A program made the position numbers and the translations under genes. Below the pieces are notes generated by a model. It saw only the letters and a list, made by a program, of their open reading frames with translations, was not told where the DNA came from and did not search any database. A stretch of 64,000 nt of DNA from the NCBI RefSeq assembly GCF_000613285.1, contig NZ_BAIN01000001.1, positions 1-64,000 on the forward strand, in the 5' to 3' direction. This stretch comes from Acetobacter papayae JCM 25143. Lineage in GTDB: Bacteria; Pseudomonadota; Alphaproteobacteria; Acetobacterales; Acetobacteraceae. Of the stretch, positions 45,862 to 55,620 are shown in pieces; within the stretch, counting starts at the first letter, position 1; every line of letters starts with the position of its first letter.

Positions 45862-46932
45862 CTAGTCGTTGGGGGGGTAGGAAGCCAGAAGCCTTTTCTG
45901 CCACCGCCATAGGCGAATGCCGCGCCACAGATTGGTAGGCCGCCACCCTTGCGCGACCTTGCTTGCACCAATGCGAAAGCTTTCGCCGTAGTGGTGAAAC
46001 TGGGCTGCGTAGGCTTCCTTGAGTGTGGTGCGAGAATCCCAGATATGGGTGGCTTCGGAGCCGACACCGTTGACTTCGATAATTTCGAAATCCTCCCCGT
46101 TACGCAGGGCCTCGCGCGAGCGGAATTTCACATCGATACGCCCGAAATGAAAATCGGGAATATCCTGCATGATCGCGTCTATGCGCGCGGTGAGGGCAGG
46201 GGTGATATCCTCCTTGCCGTTATGGAAGACCGCGCCCTTGCAGTGGTTGCCGGTAAAGAGCAGTTCCATCCGCTCGCCTTCGGGCAGAACGGTGTGCAGG
46301 CGTTCTTTCAGGCGTTTTTCATACAGTTCTGGCAGGCGGGCAGCGCGGTTGTCCTGACGGATAAGCTCCAGAACCGTGTCGCGGCCGTTGCCGGTTATGC
46401 TCGGGATGTCCTTGTAGGTCAGGGACGAAATATGGCCCTGAGGGTCATCGGGGTGGCGGATGTAGAACAGCCCCGCCTCATGCGGCAATAAAATGAGGCG
46501 CTGGATAACCAGATCGATCCCGCGCGGAAAAGCCGCCAGTGTTTTTTCCAGATCAGCCTGTGTGCGCACAAGGCGTACGCCGGTGCCGTTGCAGCCAATA
46601 TCGGGTTTGACCACCACGGGCAGTTCAAGGCCTTTGGCCTTGATGGCAGCACGTGCGCGGGTTGCGTCGTCCTTGCCGGTGGTCAGGGTTGTGTAGGGGG
46701 CAATCCAGCCGGAGGCATATGAGCCTGCCATGTCCAGAATACTGCTTTTGCTTTCTCCACACAGCCCGCCTGTGACAATGCGCGGGTTGGCGGCGGTCGG
46801 CACGGTCAGGCTGCGATAGCGCAGGCCGAGCAGGAACCAGTACAGCACTACCGGGGTATAAAAGAGCCAGCCGGGCCAGAATTCAAACAGGGAGAGCGGG
46901 TTGGCCGCCTTGGCTGAAGTATCATCGGTCAT
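45862..46932 (-). CDS. ATP-grasp domain protein coupled to a DedA protein
   Basis: About 356 residues from ATG 46932. A short hydrophobic segment (FWPGWLFYTPVVLYWFLLG) precedes a soluble ATP-grasp-like part: LELPVVVKPDIGCNGTGVRL (nucleotide-binding strand and Gly-rich loop), FYIRHPDDPQGHISSLTY, FGRIDVKFRSRE and FEIIEVNGVGSEATH, where Glu-x-Asn is the usual metal site. It would ligate a carboxylate to an amine or thiol, or act on a membrane precursor; the substrate is unknown. Its ATG overlaps the DedA stop (ATGA), suggesting they are made together. Confidence 0.75.
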   Translation of the reverse strand: MTDDTSAKAANPLSLFEFWPGWLFYTPVVLYWFLLGLRYRSLTVPTAANPRIVTGGLCGESKSSILDMAGSYASGWIAPYTTLTTGKDDATRARAAIKAKGLELPVVVKPDIGCNGTGVRLVRTQADLEKTLAAFPRGIDLVIQRLILLPHEAGLFYIRHPDDPQGHISSLTYKDIPSITGNGRDTVLELIRQDNRAARLPELYEKRLKERLHTVLPEGERMELLFTGNHCKGAVFHNGKEDITPALTARIDAIMQDIPDFHFGRIDVKFRSREALRNGEDFEIIEVNGVGSEATHIWDSRTTLKEAYAAQFHHYGESFRIGASKVAQGWRPTNLWRGIRLWRWQKRLLASYPPND

Positions 46933-47600
46933 GAGTTGTGGTTTTTCCTGATGCGGGCGGCAACCCGCCCCGAAAGGATCATGAGTGCCGCAAAACCTGC
47001 AATGCCAGCCCAACGCCACGCGCCCAGATGCGCCAGCAGGAAAGCGCCGATTTTGAGCGAAAGCAGGAACAGCCCTGTTGTCCACAGCATGGTGGCCAGC
47101 ACGGTGGCCAGTGTGAAGGTTTTCAGCCCCGCACGAAAAAAACCACACGCGGTATAAAGCGGCAGGCGCGTGCCGGGAATGAAACGGCTGATAAACACAG
47201 CCCTGAACAGGTTGCGTGTCAGCCACTGGCGTTGCTGGCTAATACCCGGCATGTCGACCCACCGCCGGGCGGGTGGCCAGCATGCCGCCAGAGCGCCAAG
47301 GCCATACAGCCCAACATCGCCCAGAACGATTCCTGAATAAAGGGCCGTCAGCGCCGCGAAAGGGGATACGACATGGAGCTGAACCTGAATGGCGGTAATC
47401 AGCGTGGCGGCGTCTTCCAGCACAAAGGTGGCCAGAATGATGATGACAACCTGCATAAAAGGGCTTGCGGCTGTCAGGTGAAGGACATGCTCAAGCAAGG
47501 AACCCCGGCTCTCCTCTCCTGTTGTGCGGGTCTGTGCCCGGCTGGGATACAGGGCAGGATGAACCCGTTGCAGGAGGCGCTCAAGCCGGTGTCCTGTCAA
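46929..47600 (-). CDS. DedA family membrane protein
   Basis: A 223-residue polytopic protein of the DedA/SNARE-associated family, implicated in lipid-carrier flipping and membrane homeostasis. Seen are ATFVLEDAATLITAIQVQ (acidic residue in the first reentrant region), LYSGIVLGDVGLYGLGALAA, and AVFISRFIPGTRLPLYTACG, the conserved FxxRFxPGxR motif. The only start in this frame is TTG at 47600, so the N-terminus is uncertain. It is upstream of, and overlaps, the ATP-grasp gene. Confidence 0.85.
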   Translation of the reverse strand: MTGHRLERLLQRVHPALYPSRAQTRTTGEESRGSLLEHVLHLTAASPFMQVVIIILATFVLEDAATLITAIQVQLHVVSPFAALTALYSGIVLGDVGLYGLGALAACWPPARRWVDMPGISQQRQWLTRNLFRAVFISRFIPGTRLPLYTACGFFRAGLKTFTLATVLATMLWTTGLFLLSLKIGAFLLAHLGAWRWAGIAGFAALMILSGRVAARIRKNHNS

Positions 47601-47719
47601 GCTGGAGCACGGCAGGCCCCATACGGGAAAAGAGAGTGGATGAACGCGCGAACAGGGTGCTAGACGGGAAGGCGTCAGTCATGGCACAGGCGGCGCAAGG
47701 CAGCCGGGACGAGGGGATA

Positions 47720-48706
47720 ATGGATAGAAGAACTCTGCTTGTTCGCGGTTTGGCCGCCTCGGCCTTTACGGGGCTTTCTAGTGTGCCTGTGTGCAGGGCA
47801 TGGGGGCAGCCTGCTACCTATGCCGCCTTTCTGGCCGGTGTCAGGCACGAGGCGCTGGGGCAGGGTCTTCCGGCGGGGGTAATCGATCAGGCATTGGCCC
47901 TGTGCAAAACCCCCAATGCAGCCGTTATCAAGGCGGATCGGCACCAGCCGGAGCAGGTTCTGACATGGGCGCAGTACAAGGACAGGGTGCTGACGGAAAA
48001 AAAGCTGTCCGATGGCCTCCAAGCCATGACCGAACAGGGCGAGCGCATCGGCCAGATTGGCGGGCAGTACAAGGTCAGCCGGGGCGTGATTGCTGGCATC
48101 TGGGGGCTGGAATCTGCCTATGGCACCCGTATGGGCAAGTTTTCCGTTATCGATGCGCTGGCCACACTGGCTTTTGAAGGGCGGAGGGCTGCGTTTTTCA
48201 GGGGCGAGCTATTCAAGGCGCTGCATATTCTTGCCCAGGGCGGTATGGAGCCGCGCGCCATGCTGGGCAGCTATGCGGGGGCGATGGGGCAACCCCAGTT
48301 CATGCCCAGCGCCTATGAGCGTTTTGCTGTCAGCTACCCCGAAGGCGGACGGCCCGATATCTGGCGTAACGAGGCGGATGTATTCGCCTCCATTGCCAAT
48401 TATCTGGCCCGGAGCGGCTGGCAGGATGGGGCAATATGGGGCGAAGCCGTGATTGTGCCGGATTCCATGGCGCAGGCCCAACTCGGGCGCAGCCATGTCA
48501 GGCCGCTATCATGGTGGGTGCAGCAGGGTGTGCGGCCCCGTGCCGGGCGTTTTGCCGATAATGCGGCTATGGGGGCGGTTATCCGCCCGGATGGGCCCGG
48601 TGGTGAAGCGTTTGTCGTTTACCATAATTTCAATGTAATACGCCGTTACAACGCTTCGGACTTCTATGCGCTGGCGGTTGGTATTCTGGGTGATGCGATA
48701 ACGTGA
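47720..48706 (+). CDS. Lytic murein transglycosylase, MltB-like
   Basis: About 328 residues. ATG 47720 follows GAGGGG and starts a probable Tat signal (MDRRTLLVRGLAASAFTG, twin Arg). The catalytic domain shows GQIGGQYKVSRGVIAGIWGLE with the catalytic Glu in GIWGLESAYGTRMG, ALATLAFEGRRAAFFRGEL, GSYAGAMGQPQFMPSAY and WQDGAIWG, all typical of the MltB (SLT_2) family. It cleaves peptidoglycan glycan strands. Translation runs directly into the next gene (GTGA overlap), which begins the cell-wall operon. Confidence 0.9.
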   Translation: MDRRTLLVRGLAASAFTGLSSVPVCRAWGQPATYAAFLAGVRHEALGQGLPAGVIDQALALCKTPNAAVIKADRHQPEQVLTWAQYKDRVLTEKKLSDGLQAMTEQGERIGQIGGQYKVSRGVIAGIWGLESAYGTRMGKFSVIDALATLAFEGRRAAFFRGELFKALHILAQGGMEPRAMLGSYAGAMGQPQFMPSAYERFAVSYPEGGRPDIWRNEADVFASIANYLARSGWQDGAIWGEAVIVPDSMAQAQLGRSHVRPLSWWVQQGVRPRAGRFADNAAMGAVIRPDGPGGEAFVVYHNFNVIRRYNASDFYALAVGILGDAIT

Positions 48707-49557
48707 AAAAAGCGGTTTTATGTATGGGTTTGCTGCTGGTGGCCTGCCGGCGCGAGCCACAGGCAACGCCTGACCCGCATTACGTAACCGGAGCTTCATG
48801 GCAGGCGGACGGGCGGTGGTTCTACCCGCGTGAGGATTTTGCATGGCAGGATACAGGGCTTGCCGTACGTGACCATGGGCAGGACGGCGAACTCACCGCC
48901 GATGGTGAAGTGCGTGACAGCATGGCCATGACCGGCGCGCACCAGACCCTGCAACTACCGGCCATTGTAAGCGTAACCAATCTTGAAAACGGGCGTGAGG
49001 TGGTGGTTCGCCTGAATGACCGTGGCCCTGCACAGGCCGGACGCATGCTGTCGCTTTCAGCGCGGGCGGCTGATCTGCTGGGCATGGGAGAGGGCCCTGC
49101 CCGCGTGCGGGTTGTCGAGAACGAAGCGGAAAGCCGCAGGCTGGCGGAAATCCTGCCCGGTGCGCCGAAGCTCGAAATCAGTGCGGCCCCGCGTGAGGGT
49201 GTTACCCAGACGGACCTGTCCGGACAGGGGAGTTCTACCGTGGGTATGGCGGTGCAGGCGGGAGATGCCGCTACGCCGAAAACAGGCCTGACGCTACCCG
49301 CTCTGCCAGCCGAGGTTAGGCAGGGTTGGGCCGCGCCGGGTATGCTCTGGGTAGAGGTTATGGACCTGACATCGCGCTACAGCGCCATGGTTCAGGCAGC
49401 CCGATACGGGGGGGTGATACGCCCCGATCTGACTGCCGGATATGGCATGATGTGGGCGGTGCGCTTTGGACCGTTTACGACTATACAGGACGCGGATTCA
49501 GCGCTGAGACGGGCACTGGCCGCCGGACTGACTGGCTCTCATATCGTCGTCGAATAG
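48703..49557 (+). CDS. rlpA: RlpA-like septal ring lytic transglycosylase lipoprotein
   Basis: An intact 284-residue lipoprotein. The lipobox LLVAC lies at residues 11-15. A double-psi beta-barrel domain follows (TADGEVRDSMAMTGAHQTLQ, VSVTNLENGREVVVRLNDRGP), and the C-terminus has a SPOR-like segment (MMWAVRFGPFTTIQDADSAL). RlpA degrades denuded glycan strands at the septum. The start GTG overlaps the previous stop (GTGA). The next gene is 6 bp downstream. Confidence 0.9.
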   Translation: MKKAVLCMGLLLVACRREPQATPDPHYVTGASWQADGRWFYPREDFAWQDTGLAVRDHGQDGELTADGEVRDSMAMTGAHQTLQLPAIVSVTNLENGREVVVRLNDRGPAQAGRMLSLSARAADLLGMGEGPARVRVVENEAESRRLAEILPGAPKLEISAAPREGVTQTDLSGQGSSTVGMAVQAGDAATPKTGLTLPALPAEVRQGWAAPGMLWVEVMDLTSRYSAMVQAARYGGVIRPDLTAGYGMMWAVRFGPFTTIQDADSALRRALAAGLTGSHIVVE

Positions 49558-49563
49558 GAAAAC

Positions 49564-50780
49564 ATGTTGCAGACCCGACGGTTCTTACTCACAGGGGGCG
49601 CGGCCCTTTTTTGTGGCGGTGTTTCGAGCAGCCTTGTGGCGGATGCCTGGGGCAAAACGCGTGGCCGTGCGGCAACTGCCGCAAAACAGGCCCCAGCCGA
49701 TGCGCCGCCGCCCGCCCCGGCCACAACGCCCGTTGGCCCGGTCGAGACCTCCGCGCGCTGGGCCTGCATTCTTGATTACAGCAGTGGAGCCCCCCTGCTG
49801 GAAAAAAATGCCGACGAGCGTATGCCCCCCTCATCACTAACCAAGATGATGACAGCTTATGTCACGTTTGGCATGCTGCGTACGGGGCGCCTGAAACTTG
49901 ATCAGACCCTGCCTGTGAGTGAGCGCGCATGGCGTATGCAGGGCTCCAGAATGTTCCTGCCGCTGGGCCAGAGCGTGCCCGTGCAGGACCTTATTCAGGG
50001 CATGGTCATTCAATCCGGTAACGATGCGTGCATTGTTCTGGCGGAGGGGATCGCCAGTTCGGAGGAGCAGTTCGTCGCGCTGATGAACGAGACCGCCGCG
50101 CGTCTGGGGCTCAGCAATTCCCATTTCATGAATGCGACCGGCTGGCCCGCGGAGGGGCATTACATGTCCGCGCGGGACGTGGCGTATCTCGCGCTGCGTC
50201 TGATTCATGATTTCCCAGAATATTACCACTTCTTTTCCGAAAAAGAGTTTTTCTACAACAATATCCGTCAGGAAAACCGCAACAGTCTGGTGGTGAAAGG
50301 TTTGGCCGACGGGCTGAAGACCGGCCACACGGATGCAGGTGGTTTCGGGCTGTGCGCCTCGTCCGAGCGTGAGGGCAGGCGGGTTATCATGGCCATTAAC
50401 GGGCTTACATCCTCCGGCGAGCGTGGCGTGAGGGTGAACGGCTCATGGGCTGGGCTTTCGCCAATTTTGAAACCGCTTGGGTTGTCCATAAAGGCGATAT
50501 CGTAGAGCAGGCCCCGGTATGGATGGGGGCCGAGCGCACAGTGGCTCTGGTCGCGGCACAGGATCTGAAACTACTTCTGCCCCATGGCTGGCGCAATGGC
50601 ACCCAGCTTGCGCTGGACTATAACAGCCCGCTGGTGGCCCCCGTTACGCAGGGGCAGGTTGTGGGCCGCATTACCGTTTCTCTACCGGGCGGCAAGCAGG
50701 CGCAGGTGCCGGTTGAAGCCGCAAGCTCCGTGCCTGCTCTTGGCCTTGTCGGGCGGGCCGCGCGCAGGCTGCATCTGTAA
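49564..50780 (+). CDS. D-alanyl-D-alanine carboxypeptidase, DacC/PBP5-like (one frame break)
   Basis: Trims the terminal D-Ala of pentapeptides. About 405 residues: signal with RRFLLTGGAALF (twin-Arg, Tat-like), then SxxK in PPSSLTKMM, SGN in IQSGNDACIVLAEG and KTG in LKTGHTDAGG. The C-terminal beta domain continues in another frame from about 50426: restoring one base in CGTGG(N)CGTGAGG gives REGERLMGWAFANFETAWV, ending VGRAARRLHL at 50780. It lies between rlpA and tmk in the same transcription direction. Confidence 0.93.
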
Positions 50781-50785
50781 CGGGT

Positions 50786-51423
50786 ATGTACAAGGGTGTG
50801 TTTATAACGCTTGAGGGCGGTGAAGGCGCAGGCAAGTCCACCCAGTTACGGCTGGTGGGCGAAGCCCTGCGTGAACGCGGGCATGACGTGCTGATTACGC
50901 GCGAGCCGGGAGGTTCTCCCGGCGCGGAAGACCTGCGCCAGCTCCTGCTGTTCGGCAATAACCCGCTTTCTCTGCGGGCCGAAATTCTGGCGCATTTCGC
51001 CGCACGTTACGACCATGTGGATCGTGTGATCCTGCTGCGCTCGAAGCAGGGCAGATTGTCCTGTGTGATAGGTTTACCGATTCCACACTGGCCTATCAGG
51101 GCTATGGCCGTGCGGCGGGGCAGGCGGGTATTCTGGCCCTGATCCGTAACCTGACCGCTATGCTGGCCCTCCGGCCGGACAGGACTTTCCTGCTCGAAGT
51201 GCCGCGCGCCATTGCGCGCCAGCGGCTTGCCGCCCGTGCGGGACGCCCGGACCGATACGAGCAGGCGGATGAAGACTTTCATGCGCGTGTAGCGGAGGGT
51301 TTTGAGGCCATGGCCCTCCATGAGCCTGAACGGGTCAGGCGTGTGAACACCGCGCAGGAAGAGGCCGGGCAGATCAGCCACCGGATTGTGGAGGATATTC
51401 TGGCTCTGGTCTGTCAGGCGTGA
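50786..51423 (+). CDS. tmk: Thymidylate kinase (one frame break)
   Basis: Phosphorylates dTMP to dTDP. About 212 residues: P-loop LEGGEGAGKSTQ, TREPGGSPGAEDLRQLLL, and, after restoring one base near 51035 (ATCCTGC(C)TGCGCTC), LEAGQIVLCDRFTDSTLAYQG (DRx motif), LRPDRTFLLEVP and RYEQADEDFH. The gene is essential in bacteria, so the frame break is almost certainly sequence error. The holB start overlaps its stop. Confidence 0.95.
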
Positions 51424-52396
51424 GGCCGGGCATGGGGGAGACAGGCACTACCATTACAGGCCCACGCCTTGCCTCACTGGCATTGCAGGGGCATGAGGCC
51501 GGGCTTGACGTATTCCGTCAGGCGCTGGAGCGGGGCTGTATGCCCCATGCGTGGCTGATTACCGGCCCGCCCGGTATTGGCAAGGCCACGTTTGCCTTTG
51601 CGCTGGGGCGTCTGCTGCTGGGAGCCACGCAGGCGGACAGCCCGGCAGGCCGGCGCGTTTCTGCTGCCACCCATGCCGACCTATTGGTGGTTGAGCGCGG
51701 TTTTGATGAAAAGCGCCAGCGCTATCGCTCCGAGATCGTTGCGGACGATGTGCGGCCCATCAATGCGTTTTTGCGCCGTACCGCCGCGGAAGGTGGTTGG
51801 CGCGTTGTTATTGTCGATGGCGCAGAATGGATGAACCGCAGTGCGGCCAATGCGCTACTGAAAATACTCGAAGAGCCTCCGCCTGCAACCATCCTGCTTC
51901 TGACAAGCTCAGCCCCCGGACGTCTGTTGCCGACTATTCGCAGCCGGTGCCGCAGGCTTGCGCTCGGAGGGCTTGATGCCCGCACCATGGGGGCGGTACT
52001 GCGCACTATAGCGCCTGAGGCCGATCCGGCTGAGCTGGAGCGCGTGACTGCACTGGCCCACGGGGCCCCGGCCGCGCACTTGCCCTGCTGGCCGATACGC
52101 AGGGTGAAATCGCCCGTTGTGTCGAGCGCGTGTGTGCAGGTTTCAGTGCATTGGAAGGTTATGAAGTCGCGGAAATGGTTCTGCGCAAGGAATATGGTTT
52201 CGATCTGTTTTTCAGCCTGTTATCAGATCGGCTTCAGGCGGTGGCCAGACAGGCCGCGCTGAGTGGAAGCGCTCATGGTCTTGCCTGTGCGCGTGCATGG
52301 GAGACCCTTGTACGCCTATATGGTGAAACAGAGCGTTTCAACCTGGATAAACAGGAAGCCCTACTCGAAGCCATGACGATTGCGAGCCAAGCATGA
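51420..52396 (+). CDS. holB: DNA polymerase III subunit delta' (one frame break)
   Basis: The clamp-loader delta' subunit, about 325 residues. Seen are HAWLITGPPGIGKATFAFAL (P-loop), WRVVIVDGAEWMNRSAANAL and LLKILEEPPPATILLLTSSA (the ALLKxLEEPP signature), then RLLPTIRSRCR. The frame breaks near 52070; one base restored gives AHGAPGRALALLADTQG and the C-terminal helical collar ending at 52396. The start GTG 51420 overlaps the tmk TGA; ATG 51432 is an alternative. It also overlaps metG by 4 bp. Confidence 0.93.
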
Positions 52397-53933
52397 CCCG
52401 TCGTTTTTACGTTACTACTCCCATCTATTATGTAAACGGTGCGCCGCATATCGGGCACGCCTATACATCTATCGCGGCGGATGTCATGGCGCGGTTCCAC
52501 CGTCTGGCCGGTCATGATGTGTTTTTTCTGACCGGCACCGACGAGCATGGTCAGAAGGTGGAGCAGGCAGCACAGGCCGCCGGTGTTGAGCCGCAGGCCT
52601 TTGTTGACCGTATTGCTGCTGATTTCCGCGATATGGCTGATTCCATGGCCATTTCGTATGACGATTTTATCCGCACGACCGAGCCGCGCCACGTGACCGG
52701 AGCGCAGGCCCTGTGGGAACGTGTTGCGCAGAACGATGCCATTTATCTTGGCGCGTATGAAGGTTGGTACGCCCTGCGGGATGAATGTTTCTACGGTGAG
52801 GACGAACTGACCACCGGGCCAGATGGTCAGAAGCTGGCACCCACGGGTGCTCCGGTGGAGTGGGTCAAGGAGCCCTCTTACTTCTTCCGTCTTTCCGCGT
52901 TTCAGGACCGGCTGCTGGAACTATATGAGCAGTGCCCGGAATTTCTGGGGCCACATGGTGCACGCAACGAGATTATCAGCTTTGTCCGTCAGGGGCTGCG
53001 TGACCTGTCAATCAGCCGCACGAGCTTTAAATGGGGTATTCCCGTGCCGGGGGATGAGGCCCATGTCATGTATGTGTGGTTTGATGCGCTGGCCAATTAC
53101 CTGAGCGCGCTGGGCTTTCCTGACATGGATGGTGCACGGGCGGCCTACTGGCCAGCGGACCTGCATCTTGTCGGCAAGGACATTGCACGCTTTCACGCTG
53201 TTTACTGGCCTGCGTTCCTTATGGCCGCGGGCATTGATGTGCCCAGCCGGATTTTCGCCAATGGCTGGTGGACGGTCGAAGGCCAGAAAATGAGCAAGTC
53301 GATCGGCAATGTTATTGACCCGCGCGATCTCGTGCGTGAGTTCGGCCTTGATGCGGTGCGTTTCTTCCTTTTGCGTGAAGTGCCGTTTGGCGGGGATAGC
53401 GATCTGTCGCGCAAGGCGCTGATTACGCGCAATAATGTCGAGCTGGCCAATGATCTGGGCAACCTTGCCCAGCGCACGCTCTCACTGGTTGCGAAAAACT
53501 GCGAGGCGATGATCCTGCGCGGGGTGAGCCAACGGTTGAGGATAAGCAGCTTCTCGCACAGGTGGCGGTGCTGCCCCAGCTTATGGCCACGCAACTGGAA
53601 CGCAGTGCCCTGACGGATGCGCTGGAGGATGTCTGGAAGGTTATCCGCGCCTGCAATGCGTATATCGACCATCAGGCACCCTGGGCGTTGCGCAAGACTG
53701 ACACGGTGCGCATGGCCAGCGTCCTGCGGGTTCTGCTGGATGCGCTGCGGGGTATTGCCACGGTTCTTCAGCCTTTCATGCCTCAGACCATGGAGCGTAT
53801 GCTCGACCAGCTTGCTGTGCAGCCCGACGAGCGTAGCCTTGCCGCACTTGAGGTGCCTCTGCCTGCAGGGCGCGCGCTTCCTGCACCACAGGGACTGTTC
53901 CCCCGCTATGTCGAGCCGGAAGCAGCGCCATGA
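52393..53933 (+). CDS. metG: Methionyl-tRNA synthetase (one frame break)
   Basis: Class I synthetase, about 513 residues, lacking a C-terminal tRNA-binding extension (a normal short form). The HIGH motif is in NGAPHIGHAYTSIAADV, then FLTGTDEHGQKVEQAA; the catalytic lysines are in VEGQKMSKSIGNVIDPRD (KMSKS). Near 53515 one base is missing (GATCC(C)TGCGCGG), which restores EAMIPARGEPTVEDKQLL and a helical anticodon-binding domain to the stop at 53933. The start follows the holB ATGA overlap. It is essential, so the break is not a real disruption. Confidence 0.96.
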
Positions 53934-54745
53934 GTAGCGCCGCAAATGGAGTGGGTCAGGGCTGTTTGATCGATACCCACTGCCATCTCGATCATTTTTC
54001 CGATGAGGAACTGCCCCTCCTGCTGGATGAGGCCCGGCAGACAGGGCTTGCCGGTCTGGTTACGATCGGCACGCGCCTGTCACGCGCAGGCGAACAGCTT
54101 GCGCTGGCAGGCCATGATAAACCGGACCTGCGTGTCTGGTGCACGATTGGCACCCATCCTGACCATGTGGATGAAGAACATCTGCCCCCGGCTGAGCAGA
54201 TTGCCGCCATGGCCGACAGGCCAGAGGTAATAGGCATTGGTGAAACCGGACTGGACTATTTCCATGGCGAGGACGCCATACGTCCGTTGCAGCAGGAGAG
54301 TTTTCGCCGTCATATCGCAGCAGCACGTCTGCTGGATGTGCCGGTGATCATCCATGCCCGTCAGGCGGATGACGATGTGGCGGCAGTGCTGGAAGATGAA
54401 TACGCCAAAGGTGCGTTCCCTATTCTTCTGCACTGCTTTGCATCCGGGCCGGAACTGGCGCAGCGGGTGCTGGCTCTTGGCGGTTATGTCAGCTTTTCGG
54501 GTATAGCAACCTTTCCCAAATGCGATGAAATTCGTGCAGTGGCCCAGAGCGTGCCGGATGAGCGAATTGTCGTGGAAACGGATGCCCCTTATCTGGCACC
54601 GGTGCCAAGGCGCGGCAAACGCAACCAGCCCGCATGGGTGGCCTATACGGCCGAGCGTCTGGCGCAAGAGCGGGGCATGGATAAAAGCGCGTTTGCAGAT
54701 CTGACAACGGCCAATTTCTTTCGCCTGTTCCGTAAGGCAGTCTAG
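53930..54745 (+). CDS. tatD: TatD family metal-dependent DNase/hydrolase
   Basis: An intact 271-residue TIM-barrel amidohydrolase. Metal ligands are visible in IDTHCHLDHF, GIGETGLDYF, IIHARQA, LHCF and ETDAPYLAP. TatD enzymes act as 3'-5' exonucleases or deoxyribonucleases; the cellular role is not settled. ATG overlaps the metG stop. The MBL-fold gene follows 11 bp later, the usual order in alphaproteobacteria. Confidence 0.94.
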   Translation: MSSAANGVGQGCLIDTHCHLDHFSDEELPLLLDEARQTGLAGLVTIGTRLSRAGEQLALAGHDKPDLRVWCTIGTHPDHVDEEHLPPAEQIAAMADRPEVIGIGETGLDYFHGEDAIRPLQQESFRRHIAAARLLDVPVIIHARQADDDVAAVLEDEYAKGAFPILLHCFASGPELAQRVLALGGYVSFSGIATFPKCDEIRAVAQSVPDERIVVETDAPYLAPVPRRGKRNQPAWVAYTAERLAQERGMDKSAFADLTTANFFRLFRKAV

Positions 54746-54756
54746 GGAGCGGGTTT

Positions 54757-55578
54757 ATGAAAGTGGTTGTTCTGGGCTGCGGCGGCTCTGCTGGTGTACC
54801 CATGGTCGGTGGTGAAGACGGCGGGGGGGACTGGGGCGACTGCGACCCTAGCGAACCCCGCAACAGGCGTACCCGTTCCTCTATCCTCTTGCAGATGGAT
54901 AATGGCGAGGCTGTGCTGATCGATACCGGGCCAGACCTGCGTGCGCAGCTTCTGGCGCAGCGTATCAGCCGCTTTCAGTCTATTATCTATACGCATGGCC
55001 ATTCCGACCATGTCGATGGTATTAACGAGGTGCGTGCCGTCAACCGGGTGATAGGCCAGCCTATTAAGGCCTATGGCACGGCCGAAGTGCTGGCCGAAAT
55101 TGAACAGCGCTTCAGTTTTGTGTTCAAGCCATGGAAGCCGCCGGGTTTTTTCCGGGCGGTGCTGGAGGCTCACCCTTTCGAAATCGGCAAGGAAACCGCG
55201 ATAGGCAGTTATGCCTTCACGTTTATCGAGCAGCAGCACGGTTATGCTGGTTCTAGCGGCGTGCGATGCGGGAATTTTGCCTACAGCACGGATGTTGTGG
55301 AGCTTTCAGAGCAGAGCCTGAATGTGCTGGAAGGTGTGGATACCTGGATAGTGGACTGTTTTCAGCTCACACCCCATGTGGCTCATGCCTGGCTTGACCG
55401 GGTGATGGAATGGCGTGAGCGGATAAAGCCCCGGCGCACGATCCTGACCCATATGGGGGTTGCCATGGACTGGGCATCACTCTGTGCAATTCTGCCCGAT
55501 GGAGTGGAGCCTGCATATGACGGCCTGAGCATCGACCTGCCAGACCCACCACGGGCGAACAATCAGCAAGTAGCGTAA
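54757..55578 (+). CDS. MBL-fold metallo-hydrolase, PhnP-like
   Basis: An intact 273-residue protein. It begins VVVLGCGGSAGVPMVGGEDG, with a metal-binding THGHSDHVDGINEVRAVNR (HxHxDH), LIDTGPDLR, YSTDVVELSEQSL and LTHMGVAMDW near the C-terminus. This matches the cyclic-phosphodiesterase-type MBL proteins related to PhnP. No phn genes are near, so it is not a phosphonate operon; the substrate may be a cyclic or modified phosphate ester. Last gene of the tmk-holB-metG-tatD operon. Confidence 0.9.
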   Translation: MKVVVLGCGGSAGVPMVGGEDGGGDWGDCDPSEPRNRRTRSSILLQMDNGEAVLIDTGPDLRAQLLAQRISRFQSIIYTHGHSDHVDGINEVRAVNRVIGQPIKAYGTAEVLAEIEQRFSFVFKPWKPPGFFRAVLEAHPFEIGKETAIGSYAFTFIEQQHGYAGSSGVRCGNFAYSTDVVELSEQSLNVLEGVDTWIVDCFQLTPHVAHAWLDRVMEWRERIKPRRTILTHMGVAMDWASLCAILPDGVEPAYDGLSIDLPDPPRANNQQVA

Positions 55579-55590
55579 AAAGGCCATGAA

Positions 55591-55613
55591 GCGGGGCGGT
55601 GATGCCGCCCCGC
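55591..55613. terminator. Bidirectional terminator hairpin
   Basis: A perfect 9-bp stem GCGGGGCGG (55591-55599) and CCGCCCCGC (55605-55613) with a short TGATG-type loop, between the convergent MBL and universal stress genes. Very stable but without T tracts. Confidence 0.6.
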
Positions 55614-55620
55614 ATTCAGG

